A DNA stretch of 64,000 nt from JBCCDY01 sp039030555 (GTDB lineage Bacteria > Bacteroidota > Bacteroidia > Cytophagales > Cyclobacteriaceae), in the NCBI GenBank assembly GCA_039030555.1, contig JBCCDY010000006.1, positions 62,001 through 126,000 of the forward strand, given 5' to 3'. A program made the translations under genes and the position numbers. Shown one piece after another: positions 1-7,737 of this stretch. The notes beneath the pieces were generated by a model, which saw nothing but the letters and a program-made list of their open reading frames with translations, was not told the origin of the DNA and did no database searches. The first letter of the stretch is position 1, and each line of letters begins with the position of its first letter.

Positions 1-592
1 GTGCTACATGAGAAACGGTTTCAGTCATTCCATAAGTTTGAAATACCCTAGTTTCTAACTGATTAACAATTTCTTCCTGATTGCTTGTTAAAGGAGCACC
101 TCCAATAATTACGCAATCAACCTGATTTAGCATGGGCAACATTCGTTGTTCTTCAACAGCTTGCAATTGGTAAGGAACCAACGCTATAAAATTTATACTG
201 ATAGAGGGCTCTAAAAATTTATAGGGATTACCTGAAGGTGGAACAACGATTACGTTCATTCCAATTTCCATAGAACGGATCAACATCATTTTCCCTGCTA
301 TGAAGTCGGTGTTTAGACAACATAGGGCATTGAATCCTGGCTTTAGTCCTAGAGCTTTTTCAGTGCGTTCTACGCTATAAGTTATATCTTCTCTACTTAG
401 CTGAATGAGTTTTGGCTTACCTGTAGAACCTGAGGTATTGATGGTCAACTCTGGTAAACCATTCAGCCAATCTTTACAAAAAGCTAGAACGCTCTTTGAG
501 TATTCCGAGAGTTGGGTTGTATTGAATTCGCCTTTCCGGAGCTGATCGAATAAAAATTCCTGATTTTCAATTCTAATAAAGTTCGAAATCAT
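1..592 (-). CDS. menE: O-succinylbenzoate-CoA ligase MenE (3' part cut by the window edge)
   Basis: Read directly from the minus strand, the first 197 codons are open and run off the left edge. They contain the adenylate-forming P-loop motif TSGSTGKPK (about residues 54-62) and the A5-type motif YGMTET near residue 189, so this is an AMP-dependent acyl-CoA ligase. MenE activates o-succinylbenzoate with ATP and CoA in menaquinone synthesis. The identification as MenE rather than another acyl-CoA ligase rests on its place behind menF and menD. The compact N-terminus, with the P-loop only about 55 residues in, fits the short Bacteroidota MenE form. The ATG overlaps the stop of the upstream gene as ATGA, which implies translational coupling. 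Confidence 0.85.
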   Translation of the reverse strand, partial: MISNFIRIENQEFLFDQLRKGEFNTTQLSEYSKSVLAFCKDWLNGLPELTINTSGSTGKPKLIQLSREDITYSVERTEKALGLKPGFNALCCLNTDFIAGKMMLIRSMEIGMNVIVVPPSGNPYKFLEPSISINFIALVPYQLQAVEEQRMLPMLNQVDCVIIGGAPLTSNQEEIVNQLETRVFQTYGMTETVSHVA

Positions 593-963
593 TCAATCTG
601 CCTAAGCTCTTCTTCAAATTGATTGATAATGAATTCTTCTACTTTACTGGTATGCCCGTGGTAGACTGCTGCAATTCTTTTGATAACACGTATAGCTTTC
701 TCTTTTAAGTCATTATCAAGATGATCATGGTATTTTTTGAACTCGTACAAAGCTGCTCTATAGGCAGATTCAATATCGGGATGAAGCTCTTCTTCCAATA
801 GTTCAAATCGACTTTCCACAGCCCAAGAGTCGTACTTAAGCTCCTCTTCGATGATCTCATAAAACGCCTCCTTATCCTTTCCGTCAAAACCTTTACTCGC
901 GTGAGCAATCACATAGGCCATCTCGCCTATACCTCTGTAAATTTCGTTTCGTTCGTATCCCAT
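589..963 (-). CDS. Small acidic helical protein between menD and menE, possibly TerB-like
   Basis: A 124-residue soluble protein, without signal peptide or membrane segment, predicted to be largely alpha-helical and rich in Glu and Lys. It lies between menD and menE; its stop overlaps the menE start by 4 bp and it begins about 50 bp after menD. The stretch GEMAYVIAHASKGFDGKDKE faintly resembles the first helices of TerB-like folds, which carry an acidic 'A.ADG.....E' pattern; this is a weak resemblance only. No role in menaquinone synthesis is known to me. Its position suggests co-expression with the men genes, but it could equally be a passenger. Confidence 0.75.
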   Translation of the reverse strand: MGYERNEIYRGIGEMAYVIAHASKGFDGKDKEAFYEIIEEELKYDSWAVESRFELLEEELHPDIESAYRAALYEFKKYHDHLDNDLKEKAIRVIKRIAAVYHGHTSKVEEFIINQFEEELRQIE

Positions 964-1012
964 CTGAATGGCTTTTATGAAAATATACTAAATGTTGAAT
1001 AAAATTCAGATG

Positions 1013-2704
1013 CTATTGCGTAAGAAGTGTACTTTGAACAGTAGACTTCAATTCTTCCAGTGATTTGCGATTATCTTCCTTATCTGTAAAAATTTCCATG
1101 ATGCCCGCGCTCTTGGTTGAATTCACCCATTCGGTAAATTCCTCTTTAAGTGCATTTACGGAATTAATGGAACGATAGTCTAAACCATATTCGTCAGCCA
1201 GGTATTTTGCGGTTAAGTTGTGTGTTGATTCGAAAACATCTTCAAGTTCTTCCTGATCTCTTGGTCCTTTGATCATTCGAAAAATACCACCTCCTGAGTT
1301 ATTGAACAGTACTATCTTAAGATTCTCAGGAATGTGATTTTGCCAGAACGCATTTCTATCGTAGAAAAACGCTACGTCACCCGTTATTAATACAGTCGGC
1401 TTTCCGGAAATACTCGCCCCACCTAAAGCGGTGCTGGTACAACCATCAATCCCGCTTGTACCTCTATTACAAAAAACCCTAACATTTTGATGGAGCGTAT
1501 TATAAAAATTAGCCCAGCGGATGGCCATACTATTAGCTAAGTAAACATCACAATCATTCAACTTTTCTAGTATAATTCCGGTGGCCACTAACTCGTTTAA
1601 TTGATTCTGTTTCCTGAATTCCGACAGAACCTGATTTGTAATATCATCTTGTTCTTTCCAGGACTCTAAGTATTTAGTATTGACATTCTTTTCAATAGAA
1701 GCTAACCACTTTAAGAAGAGAAGAGGGCTAGCTTTTATATGAAGATTTAAGGATTGAAAGGTATCAACAATGGACTCTGACCTATCGATATGCCAATGTT
1801 CATTAGCCTTAAAAGACCTTAAGAAAAGTTTTAAGTTTTTGGAAATAATGGATAACCCAAAAGTGATGAGTAAGTCTGGCTTTAGTACCTTTTTTCCATT
1901 CTCACTTAAAGCACCAAGAAATAGGTCCTGATGCTTAATGGAATCTTTTACTGAGATGTTGGAAACAACATCCCCGATGATGACCACTTTCTTCCGGGAC
2001 AGAATAGATAAGACTTTATTTAGTTCCTCATCGTACTGATTTTGCCCAATCAGGATCACTACTTGTTCAGCAGTAACGAATCGACCTTTTAATTCTGTTA
2101 AGTACTCATCTGACAGATTTCCTGTGTTTTCAACCGAATCAATCACTTGAATAGGAAGATTCTTAGGTTTCCAGTCTTTAGCAGGATAGAAGGGTTCTCG
2201 AAACGGACAATTAATATGAACCGGCCCCTTAACTTCTCCTTCCGAAATCAAAGCTGCCTGATTAATAATACGCTGTGCATGCCATACTTTATCTGAATGG
2301 TCAAAATCATCTGGCAGTGTAAAAGAAGCTTTAACGTGTTTCCCAAAAATATCTTTCTGCCTAATTGTTTGTCCATCAAGCTGGTCGATCCACTCCGGAG
2401 GTCTGTCGGCAGTCATAATGATCAAGGGGATCCTCCTGAAATATGCCTCTGCCACAGCAGGAGCATAATTATAAGCTGCAGACCCACTTGTACAAACTAA
2501 AATTACTGGTTTATCTAGCTGTTCAGCCATCCCAAGAGCCGTGAAACCAGCCGTACGTTCATCAGCAATAGTACTTGTAGTAATGGACGAATGCCTACTA
2601 AAAGCCAGGGATAAGGGCGCATTTCTGGAACCTGGCGATATCACCGCATGTGATATTCCGTGTTGGGCTAGGATATCGACAAAAGAAAAAATATGATCAA
2701 ACAA
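1013..2704 (-). CDS. menD: SEPHCHC synthase MenD (thiamine-diphosphate enzyme)
   Basis: At 563 residues this has the usual MenD length. It carries the N-terminal SPGSRNAPLSLAF signature (about residues 23-35), the WIDQLDGQTIRQ region typical of MenD, and the ThDP/Mg-binding stretch GDVAFFYDRN followed by LFNNSGGGIF near residue 460. MenD condenses 2-oxoglutarate with isochorismate to give 2-succinyl-5-enolpyruvyl-6-hydroxy-3-cyclohexene-1-carboxylate, using thiamine diphosphate in the cytosol. Its ATG lies inside the end of menF (8 bp overlap), so the two are translationally coupled and consecutive in the pathway. No obvious active-site defects are seen. Confidence 0.97.
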   Translation of the reverse strand: MFDHIFSFVDILAQHGISHAVISPGSRNAPLSLAFSRHSSITTSTIADERTAGFTALGMAEQLDKPVILVCTSGSAAYNYAPAVAEAYFRRIPLIIMTADRPPEWIDQLDGQTIRQKDIFGKHVKASFTLPDDFDHSDKVWHAQRIINQAALISEGEVKGPVHINCPFREPFYPAKDWKPKNLPIQVIDSVENTGNLSDEYLTELKGRFVTAEQVVILIGQNQYDEELNKVLSILSRKKVVIIGDVVSNISVKDSIKHQDLFLGALSENGKKVLKPDLLITFGLSIISKNLKLFLRSFKANEHWHIDRSESIVDTFQSLNLHIKASPLLFLKWLASIEKNVNTKYLESWKEQDDITNQVLSEFRKQNQLNELVATGIILEKLNDCDVYLANSMAIRWANFYNTLHQNVRVFCNRGTSGIDGCTSTALGGASISGKPTVLITGDVAFFYDRNAFWQNHIPENLKIVLFNNSGGGIFRMIKGPRDQEELEDVFESTHNLTAKYLADEYGLDYRSINSVNALKEEFTEWVNSTKSAGIMEIFTDKEDNRKSLEELKSTVQSTLLTQ

Positions 2705-3905
2705 GAGCGTTGAGTTGATCTAAAATATTTTTCAGCGTTTCGAATTTGAGTTCCGTTTCTCTAAGCTCACGCTCAGGTTTGGAGTCGGCTGTTAATCCGG
2801 CCCCAGCGTAAAGTCTTATTTGCCCCTCATGAAAGCTCATACAGCGCAAATTCACAAAACAATATGTGTTGTTTTCTATATTCACGGGGCCAAAATAGCC
2901 TGCAAACAATTTACGCTCAAACGGCTCATGAGTCTCTATAAATTGTCGTGCTTTCTCTCTTGGCATCCCACAGACCGCAGAAGTTGGGTGCAAAAGTTCG
3001 AGCATAGTACTGGTTAGTTCGGGGAAAGCCGTAGCCTCCATATCTACCTTGTAATCAGTCCTTAAATGAACAAGATTACCTGCACGTACCGTTCTTGGGC
3101 CTATTTCTTCAAACTCCCTTAAACGAATTTTCTTAAAACAGTTAATGATGTATCGGCTCACCAGAGCTTGTTCTTCGATCTCTTTCTGACTCCACAAAAC
3201 TTCATTCAGCCCGAGCTCTTCATCATAAGCTTTAGTTCCAGCTAATGCCATAGTACTGAAAAAATGCTTTTGTGTACTCTTTACCAAAATTTCGGGTGAA
3301 GCACCTACCCAGGTTCCGAATTTAGAAGTGGAAATCAAAGAAACAAAGGCATTAGGATAAGCAGAGCACAGTGCATTAAATAAAGCTAGTTTATTCAATT
3401 TAGGATCGATTTGAACATCTTTTGTACGAGATGGTACTACTTTATGGAGTTGCCCTGACTTGATCATGGAAACACCCTCTGAAACATAATTGTGAAACCA
3501 ATCTTCATTTTCTTTCGAGGACTCAAACGCAGTTTCATGAAAAGGCAAATGGTCTGCTGAAGCATTTTGCTCTATACGCCTCACCAACTCTTCTTTCAAA
3601 CTCATATCGAGCTTAGAGTGATCTTCCACCTGATCCATAACTGGGTCTTCATTATTCAAATAAAGATCAGGATGAAGCAAGTGTTTTTCTGATCCCCTAT
3701 CGAAAGGCACAATCAGAAACCCCTTATCGTAATCTTCTAAAGGCCTTTTAAAAGATTTAGGATACTCCGAAAAATCTACTAGAAGATTTATTCTAGTCTC
3801 CCCTGGCAATCTATACAAAGCGATAGAAGCCTTTTGTTCCAACGCATATGCTATAGGAATAACAAAGTCGGATTTAGTATATGTTTGCTGCTGATCTTTT
3901 AGCAT
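2697..3905 (-). CDS. menF: Isochorismate synthase MenF
   Basis: This 402-residue chorismate-binding enzyme has a complete C-terminal catalytic domain: MALAGTKAY, the TSAVCGMPRE motif and the GAGLTADSKPERELRETE motif, all typical of isochorismate and salicylate synthases. It converts chorismate to isochorismate, the first committed step of menaquinone synthesis. The choice of MenF over an EntC or TrpE-like enzyme rests on the overlapping menD downstream. It heads the minus-strand men operon; the 170 bp upstream is a divergent intergenic region shared with the lipoprotein gene at 4099. The N-terminus is less conserved, as is normal for the family. Confidence 0.95.
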   Translation of the reverse strand: MLKDQQQTYTKSDFVIPIAYALEQKASIALYRLPGETRINLLVDFSEYPKSFKRPLEDYDKGFLIVPFDRGSEKHLLHPDLYLNNEDPVMDQVEDHSKLDMSLKEELVRRIEQNASADHLPFHETAFESSKENEDWFHNYVSEGVSMIKSGQLHKVVPSRTKDVQIDPKLNKLALFNALCSAYPNAFVSLISTSKFGTWVGASPEILVKSTQKHFFSTMALAGTKAYDEELGLNEVLWSQKEIEEQALVSRYIINCFKKIRLREFEEIGPRTVRAGNLVHLRTDYKVDMEATAFPELTSTMLELLHPTSAVCGMPREKARQFIETHEPFERKLFAGYFGPVNIENNTYCFVNLRCMSFHEGQIRLYAGAGLTADSKPERELRETELKFETLKNILDQLNALV

Positions 3906-4098
3906 TCAAAAAATTATTACTTAAATATAACAGCCAGAAGGGATATTGGGTTTTGTTTGGGTTGAAATAACTATAAAGGATTTACCGCTAAAACCGGTAT
4001 AAAATACAAAACCGAATATCTGAAGTCATTTATAATTTATTTAGCACGAATAACCAGATATCTTTTCCCAATGCTTGACTGATAACCAAATTGCTAAT

Positions 4099-4599
4099 AT
4101 GAAAAATGTAATATTTACGTTGTCGATCATAATCCTTTTTTTAGGCTGCGAAAAGCCCCTCAAAGAACAACATATTCCAGTCCACATTGGACTAATTGAA
4201 TACGACGCCAAAAAAGACACGCTTGGTTTTGAAGTTTGTCACGAGGACCTACTCTCGCCTTATTTCCATCACTTAAACATCAGTTATGAAGGAGAGAAGC
4301 CTGCAATGGTCAAGGAGTATAAAAATAGGTTTAAACCATCGGATTCGCTAGAAAACGGCTTTATCACGATCAGGTTTATTGTTAACTGCAAAGGCAAGGC
4401 AGGGCGCTTTCGGGTAATTCAAATAGACGAGCATTATAATCTAAAAACTTTCAGTGATGAAACAGTTATGCAGTTATACCACATCACAAGATCTTTGAAA
4501 GGATGGGATATCTTTGAAAGAAATCATGAATCATACGATTACATACGTTACGTGACTTTTAAAATTCATAATGGGGAAATAAAGGATATTATGCCATGA
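4099..4599 (+). CDS. Putative lipoprotein with TonB-C-like segment
   Basis: The ATG at 4099 gives a short hydrophobic signal ending in a lipobox LFLGC (Cys17), so export and lipidation are expected; an upstream in-frame TTG at 4075 would spoil the signal and is not preferred. The mature protein is about 150 residues. The middle segment ENGFITIRFIVNCKGKAGRF resembles the TonB C-terminal-like fold found in many Bacteroidota lipoproteins, with two cysteines in the protein body. No function can be assigned. The next gene starts inside its stop codon (ATGA overlap), so the two form a transcription unit, probably driven by a promoter between menF and this gene. Confidence 0.72.
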   Translation: MKNVIFTLSIIILFLGCEKPLKEQHIPVHIGLIEYDAKKDTLGFEVCHEDLLSPYFHHLNISYEGEKPAMVKEYKNRFKPSDSLENGFITIRFIVNCKGKAGRFRVIQIDEHYNLKTFSDETVMQLYHITRSLKGWDIFERNHESYDYIRYVTFKIHNGEIKDIMP

Positions 4600-5426
4600 G
4601 AATTTTAGCGCTACTGTCCATGCTAACCATGGTGTTTTATACATCAGTATCTTATTCGCAACGAAACTGCAACATTTACAAGGGTGATTCGAATTGTTAT
4701 AAAGCGTGTTTAGAAGTCGAAAAGGCAGTGATGCATTATGCGGGGGATCGATCTTTTCAAGAGCACCTTTTGAAATCTATTAAGTTATGCCCGGAGTTTG
4801 ATCAGGCTTATTTTGAACTTTCAGTAAACTACGCCAAAAGAGGATTAATGCATGAGTGGATTAAGTGGATAAACAAGGCAGTAGAAATATCCCCGGAAGA
4901 TCATCTGGGATGGAGAGGGTGGTATCATTGGTTTTTTATGAACAATTATAGAAAAGCCATTGCCGATATTGATTCTTTGGACGCTTTATTGGATTACGAT
5001 ATAGGTTCAACAGGAGATGGCCTGTACCATCTCAAAATTTTAAAAGGGCTTTGTTATAAAGAACTGGGAAACTCTGAGAAAGCTCTTCAAATTATAGAGT
5101 TGTTTATGGATGACGAAGAATACTATCAGGGTTCTTTTGATTATCTACATTTAGGAGTACTTTACCTTGAAACCAATCAGTTGAATAAGGCTATTAAAGC
5201 GTTTGAAAAACAAAATTTATACAATGAAATAAGTGAGGCCTACTTCTATTCCGCAGAAGTCAGCCTTCTAAAAGGCAATGAGGCTAAAGCAATCAAGCTA
5301 CTAAATATGGCTCTAAAGAAGTATAACGAGGGTTTATCTATGCACGATCCATATCGCCAATTAATCGATGAAATCTATAAGGTTGATATTGAATCAAAAC
5401 TAGAATTACTAACAGGTAAACAATAA
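4596..5426 (+). CDS. Exported tetratricopeptide-repeat protein
   Basis: A 276-residue protein with an N-terminal signal peptide (MRILALLSMLTMVFYTSVSY, cleavage likely after SYSQ). It is followed by TPR-like helical pairs: hallmark Ala, Gly and Pro positions recur around residues 55-90, 100-125, 140-170, 180-205 and 210-240, for example KAIKAFEKQNLYNEISEAYF and EAYFYSAEVSLLKGNEAKAI. TPR domains are protein-binding scaffolds; no catalytic domain is visible. Translation is coupled to the preceding lipoprotein, so the pair may form a small periplasmic or outer-membrane-associated complex (inference). The substrate or partner is unknown. Confidence 0.8.
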   Translation: MRILALLSMLTMVFYTSVSYSQRNCNIYKGDSNCYKACLEVEKAVMHYAGDRSFQEHLLKSIKLCPEFDQAYFELSVNYAKRGLMHEWIKWINKAVEISPEDHLGWRGWYHWFFMNNYRKAIADIDSLDALLDYDIGSTGDGLYHLKILKGLCYKELGNSEKALQIIELFMDDEEYYQGSFDYLHLGVLYLETNQLNKAIKAFEKQNLYNEISEAYFYSAEVSLLKGNEAKAIKLLNMALKKYNEGLSMHDPYRQLIDEIYKVDIESKLELLTGKQ

Positions 5427-5512
5427 GACAATTAAAGGATTACCCTTAGTAGTTTTATTTTTTAATGCTTACCTAAAATCCACTTAACTTCATCATTATA
5501 AAAATTTAAGAT

Positions 5513-6106
5513 TTGACCTTCTTCGATAAAATATACGATCAGCTCTTTCAATCCAACAATAAACCCAAGCAGGAGCTGGTTTCAGAGGCAATCAAAAGAA
5601 CAGAACAGGAACGGAAAGCTTATTTCAATTGGCAAAATATCGGTGGTTATAAGCCGATCTTCAATCAAATTTTTGAGGCGTATCAGGACAAACTCCAAAA
5701 TAAAGATTCAGCATGGCAGGTGCATCTTTTGCAAATGAGTGGAGCTAACGGATTTGCCGTTACTTACCGAAATGAGCTGGGATCGCAAGTTTTCCAGCAT
5801 TTCTTCGACCTTCTAAAAGATAAATGTATGAATCTGGACTATAAACTGGCCAATGCGGATGTCCGGATTTCTGCTAAAAAGGATATTGTGGAAACGAAAG
5901 AGCGCTATTATCTCAAACCGATGATTAATACTAAAAACACAGAGCAGTTATTTGATCAAAAGTTCGGGAATATTCTTATCGAACATATTCTAATCAATGA
6001 CAGACCCAGCTATATTAAATTTACAGCAAGCATATATTCCGATCACTTATACGCGAAAGCTCTTTCTTTTGAAGAGCTGATGAACGAGATTTTCGAGCAG
6101 ACCTAA
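5513..6106 (+). CDS. Conserved-looking cytosolic protein of unknown function (TTG start)
   Basis: The frame is open from a stop at 5507-5509 to 6108, and TTG at 5513 is the only possible start before residue 75, so a TTG start is likely. The 197-residue product lacks a signal peptide or membrane span and has a mixed alpha/beta composition with many aromatic residues. I do not recognise a family. An intrinsic-terminator-like hairpin follows directly (6112-6160), which supports this as the last gene of a plus-strand unit, perhaps transcribed alone because 86 bp separate it from the TPR gene. Confidence 0.7.
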   Translation: MTFFDKIYDQLFQSNNKPKQELVSEAIKRTEQERKAYFNWQNIGGYKPIFNQIFEAYQDKLQNKDSAWQVHLLQMSGANGFAVTYRNELGSQVFQHFFDLLKDKCMNLDYKLANADVRISAKKDIVETKERYYLKPMINTKNTEQLFDQKFGNILIEHILINDRPSYIKFTASIYSDHLYAKALSFEELMNEIFEQT

Positions 6107-6111
6107 TCACT

Positions 6112-6160
6112 AATACCAAAAATATTCCCGTCGAGAAATGTCTGGATGTTGGTATTTTTT
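6112..6160 (+). terminator. Intrinsic terminator after the 5513-6106 gene
   Basis: AATACCAA at 6112-6119 pairs perfectly with TTGGTATT at 6149-6156 and is followed by a T-rich run to about 6167. The loop is long (29 nt) but can form internal pairs. It sits just after the stop codon of the plus-strand gene. Confidence 0.6.
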
Positions 6161-6202
6161 CTTTTTCAATCAATCTACCAAAAAAAAATGATGGTTGTAC
6201 GT

Positions 6203-6391
6203 TTAGCTAGTCCTCAATAACCTGGAAGGAAGCATAAATATTCCTTTGATAAATGAGAGTACTCCATCGACGGCGAAACCCAGTATTCTAAATGGGATCA
6301 GCAAAATCCAAATGACTGGATACAGGAACAATAAAACGATAGCAAGCGGCCAGCAAAGGATAAGTAAAATGAACCAAAGGAGTATTTTCAT
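6203..6391 (-). CDS. Small hydrophobic membrane protein
   Basis: This 62-residue protein is almost entirely hydrophobic: a first membrane segment at about residues 3-28 (LLWFILLILCWPLAIVLLFL) and a second, amphipathic one at about 29-55, ending in a basic tail SRLLRTS. Similar short Trp- and Leu-rich membrane proteins are common orphans in Bacteroidota. It stands alone on the minus strand, 50 bp downstream of hemL and with no obvious terminator between them. No function can be given. Confidence 0.6.
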   Translation of the reverse strand: MKILLWFILLILCWPLAIVLLFLYPVIWILLIPFRILGFAVDGVLSFIKGIFMLPSRLLRTS

Positions 6392-6441
6392 ATAAAAGGT
6401 TTTGTTATAATGAACGCCTGATTTAGCCCTGCGGTTACAAT

Positions 6442-7737
6442 TTATCCTTCGTGGATTTCCTTCAAAGCTTCATAGTTACTGTCGATGATATGATCGAGGT
6501 CTTTTTCTGATAAGGCATTCGAAAGAAATAAAGATTCAAATTGTGAAGGCGCCAGGTAAATCCCTTTTTCTAGCATAGCGTTGAAGTACGCCCCGAACAT
6601 CTTCATATCGCAGTTTTTAGCTGTTTCGAAATCAACTACTTTCTCTTCGGTAAAGAATAAGCTGATCATTGATCCGATCTGATTTTGCGTGTAGTTCAAG
6701 CCTAACTTATCCAGATTAGATGAGATTCCCTCTCTCAGTCGTTCGCATTTCGCTTCTACTGAACTGTATATTTCTTCTTTTGTATTCAGGATATTCAGTT
6801 GAGCTATTCCAGCAGCCATAGCTACCGGATTGCCGGAAAGTGTTCCAGCCTGATAAACAGGGCCAGCAGGAGAAACAAAGTCCATAATCTCTTTTTTGCC
6901 TCCATAAGCTCCTACTGGCATTCCTCCTCCAATGATCTTTCCCAAGGTGGTCATATCAGGAGAAACATCGAATATGCCTTGTGCCCCTGATTTTGATAAT
7001 CGGAAGCCAGTCATCACTTCGTCAAAAATCAGAACGATATTTTCTCTATCACATATGGATCTTAAGCCTTCTAGATAGCCGTCTTCCGGTAAAACACAAC
7101 CCATATTTCCTGCTACCGGCTCCACAATTAAAGCAGCAATGGCATCTGGATTAGCCTCAACCAAGGCTTCAATGGCTTTTAAATCGTTATAAGGTGCCAA
7201 TAAGGTATCAAGTGCCGTTCCTCTGGTTACTCCGGGACTATCAGGTTCGCCCATAGTGACCGCTCCACTTCCGGCGGCAATCAGAAATGAGTCTCCGTGA
7301 CCGTGGTAACAGCCTTCAATTTTTATAAACTTATCTTTCCCAGTGAATCCTCTTGCTAAACGAACAGCTGACATGGTAGCTTCTGTACCTGAGTTAACCA
7401 TCCTGACTTTTTCGATGGAGGGTACCATCTCACAAATCAATTCAGCCATTTCAACTTCTTTCCTTCCGGGTGCTCCAAAAGAAGTGGAGTCTTTAACCGC
7501 TTTAATGATGGCCTCTTCTATTTCTTCAAGGGCATGACCTAATATCATAGGACCCCATGATCCAATCATATCGATAAGGCGATTGCCATCCTCATCATAC
7601 ATATAAGCTCCTTTGGCTGATTTTATAAAAAGAGGATCGCCTCCAACGGCTTTAAATGCTCTTACCGGTGAATTCACTCCACCAGGTATTACTTTAGAGG
7701 CATTCTCAAATAACCCCTTACTCGTATTTTTATTCAT
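6442..7737 (-). CDS. hemL: Glutamate-1-semialdehyde 2,1-aminomutase HemL
   Basis: From ATG 7737 the product is 431 residues, the family length, beginning MNKNTSKGLFENASKVIPGG, which aligns with the canonical HemL start; an upstream in-frame ATG would add 19 atypical residues. Motifs include GGVNSPVRAF, the PLP-binding lysine in TTLGKIIGGGMPVGAYGG, and the gating-loop region AGTLSGNPVAMAAG. The enzyme converts glutamate-1-semialdehyde to 5-aminolevulinate in the C5 haem pathway. Its start lies 8 bp inside the end of the upstream TPR/binding-fold gene, so it is the last member of the guaA-linked minus-strand run. Confidence 0.97.
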   Translation of the reverse strand: MNKNTSKGLFENASKVIPGGVNSPVRAFKAVGGDPLFIKSAKGAYMYDEDGNRLIDMIGSWGPMILGHALEEIEEAIIKAVKDSTSFGAPGRKEVEMAELICEMVPSIEKVRMVNSGTEATMSAVRLARGFTGKDKFIKIEGCYHGHGDSFLIAAGSGAVTMGEPDSPGVTRGTALDTLLAPYNDLKAIEALVEANPDAIAALIVEPVAGNMGCVLPEDGYLEGLRSICDRENIVLIFDEVMTGFRLSKSGAQGIFDVSPDMTTLGKIIGGGMPVGAYGGKKEIMDFVSPAGPVYQAGTLSGNPVAMAAGIAQLNILNTKEEIYSSVEAKCERLREGISSNLDKLGLNYTQNQIGSMISLFFTEEKVVDFETAKNCDMKMFGAYFNAMLEKGIYLAPSQFESLFLSNALSEKDLDHIIDSNYEALKEIHEG

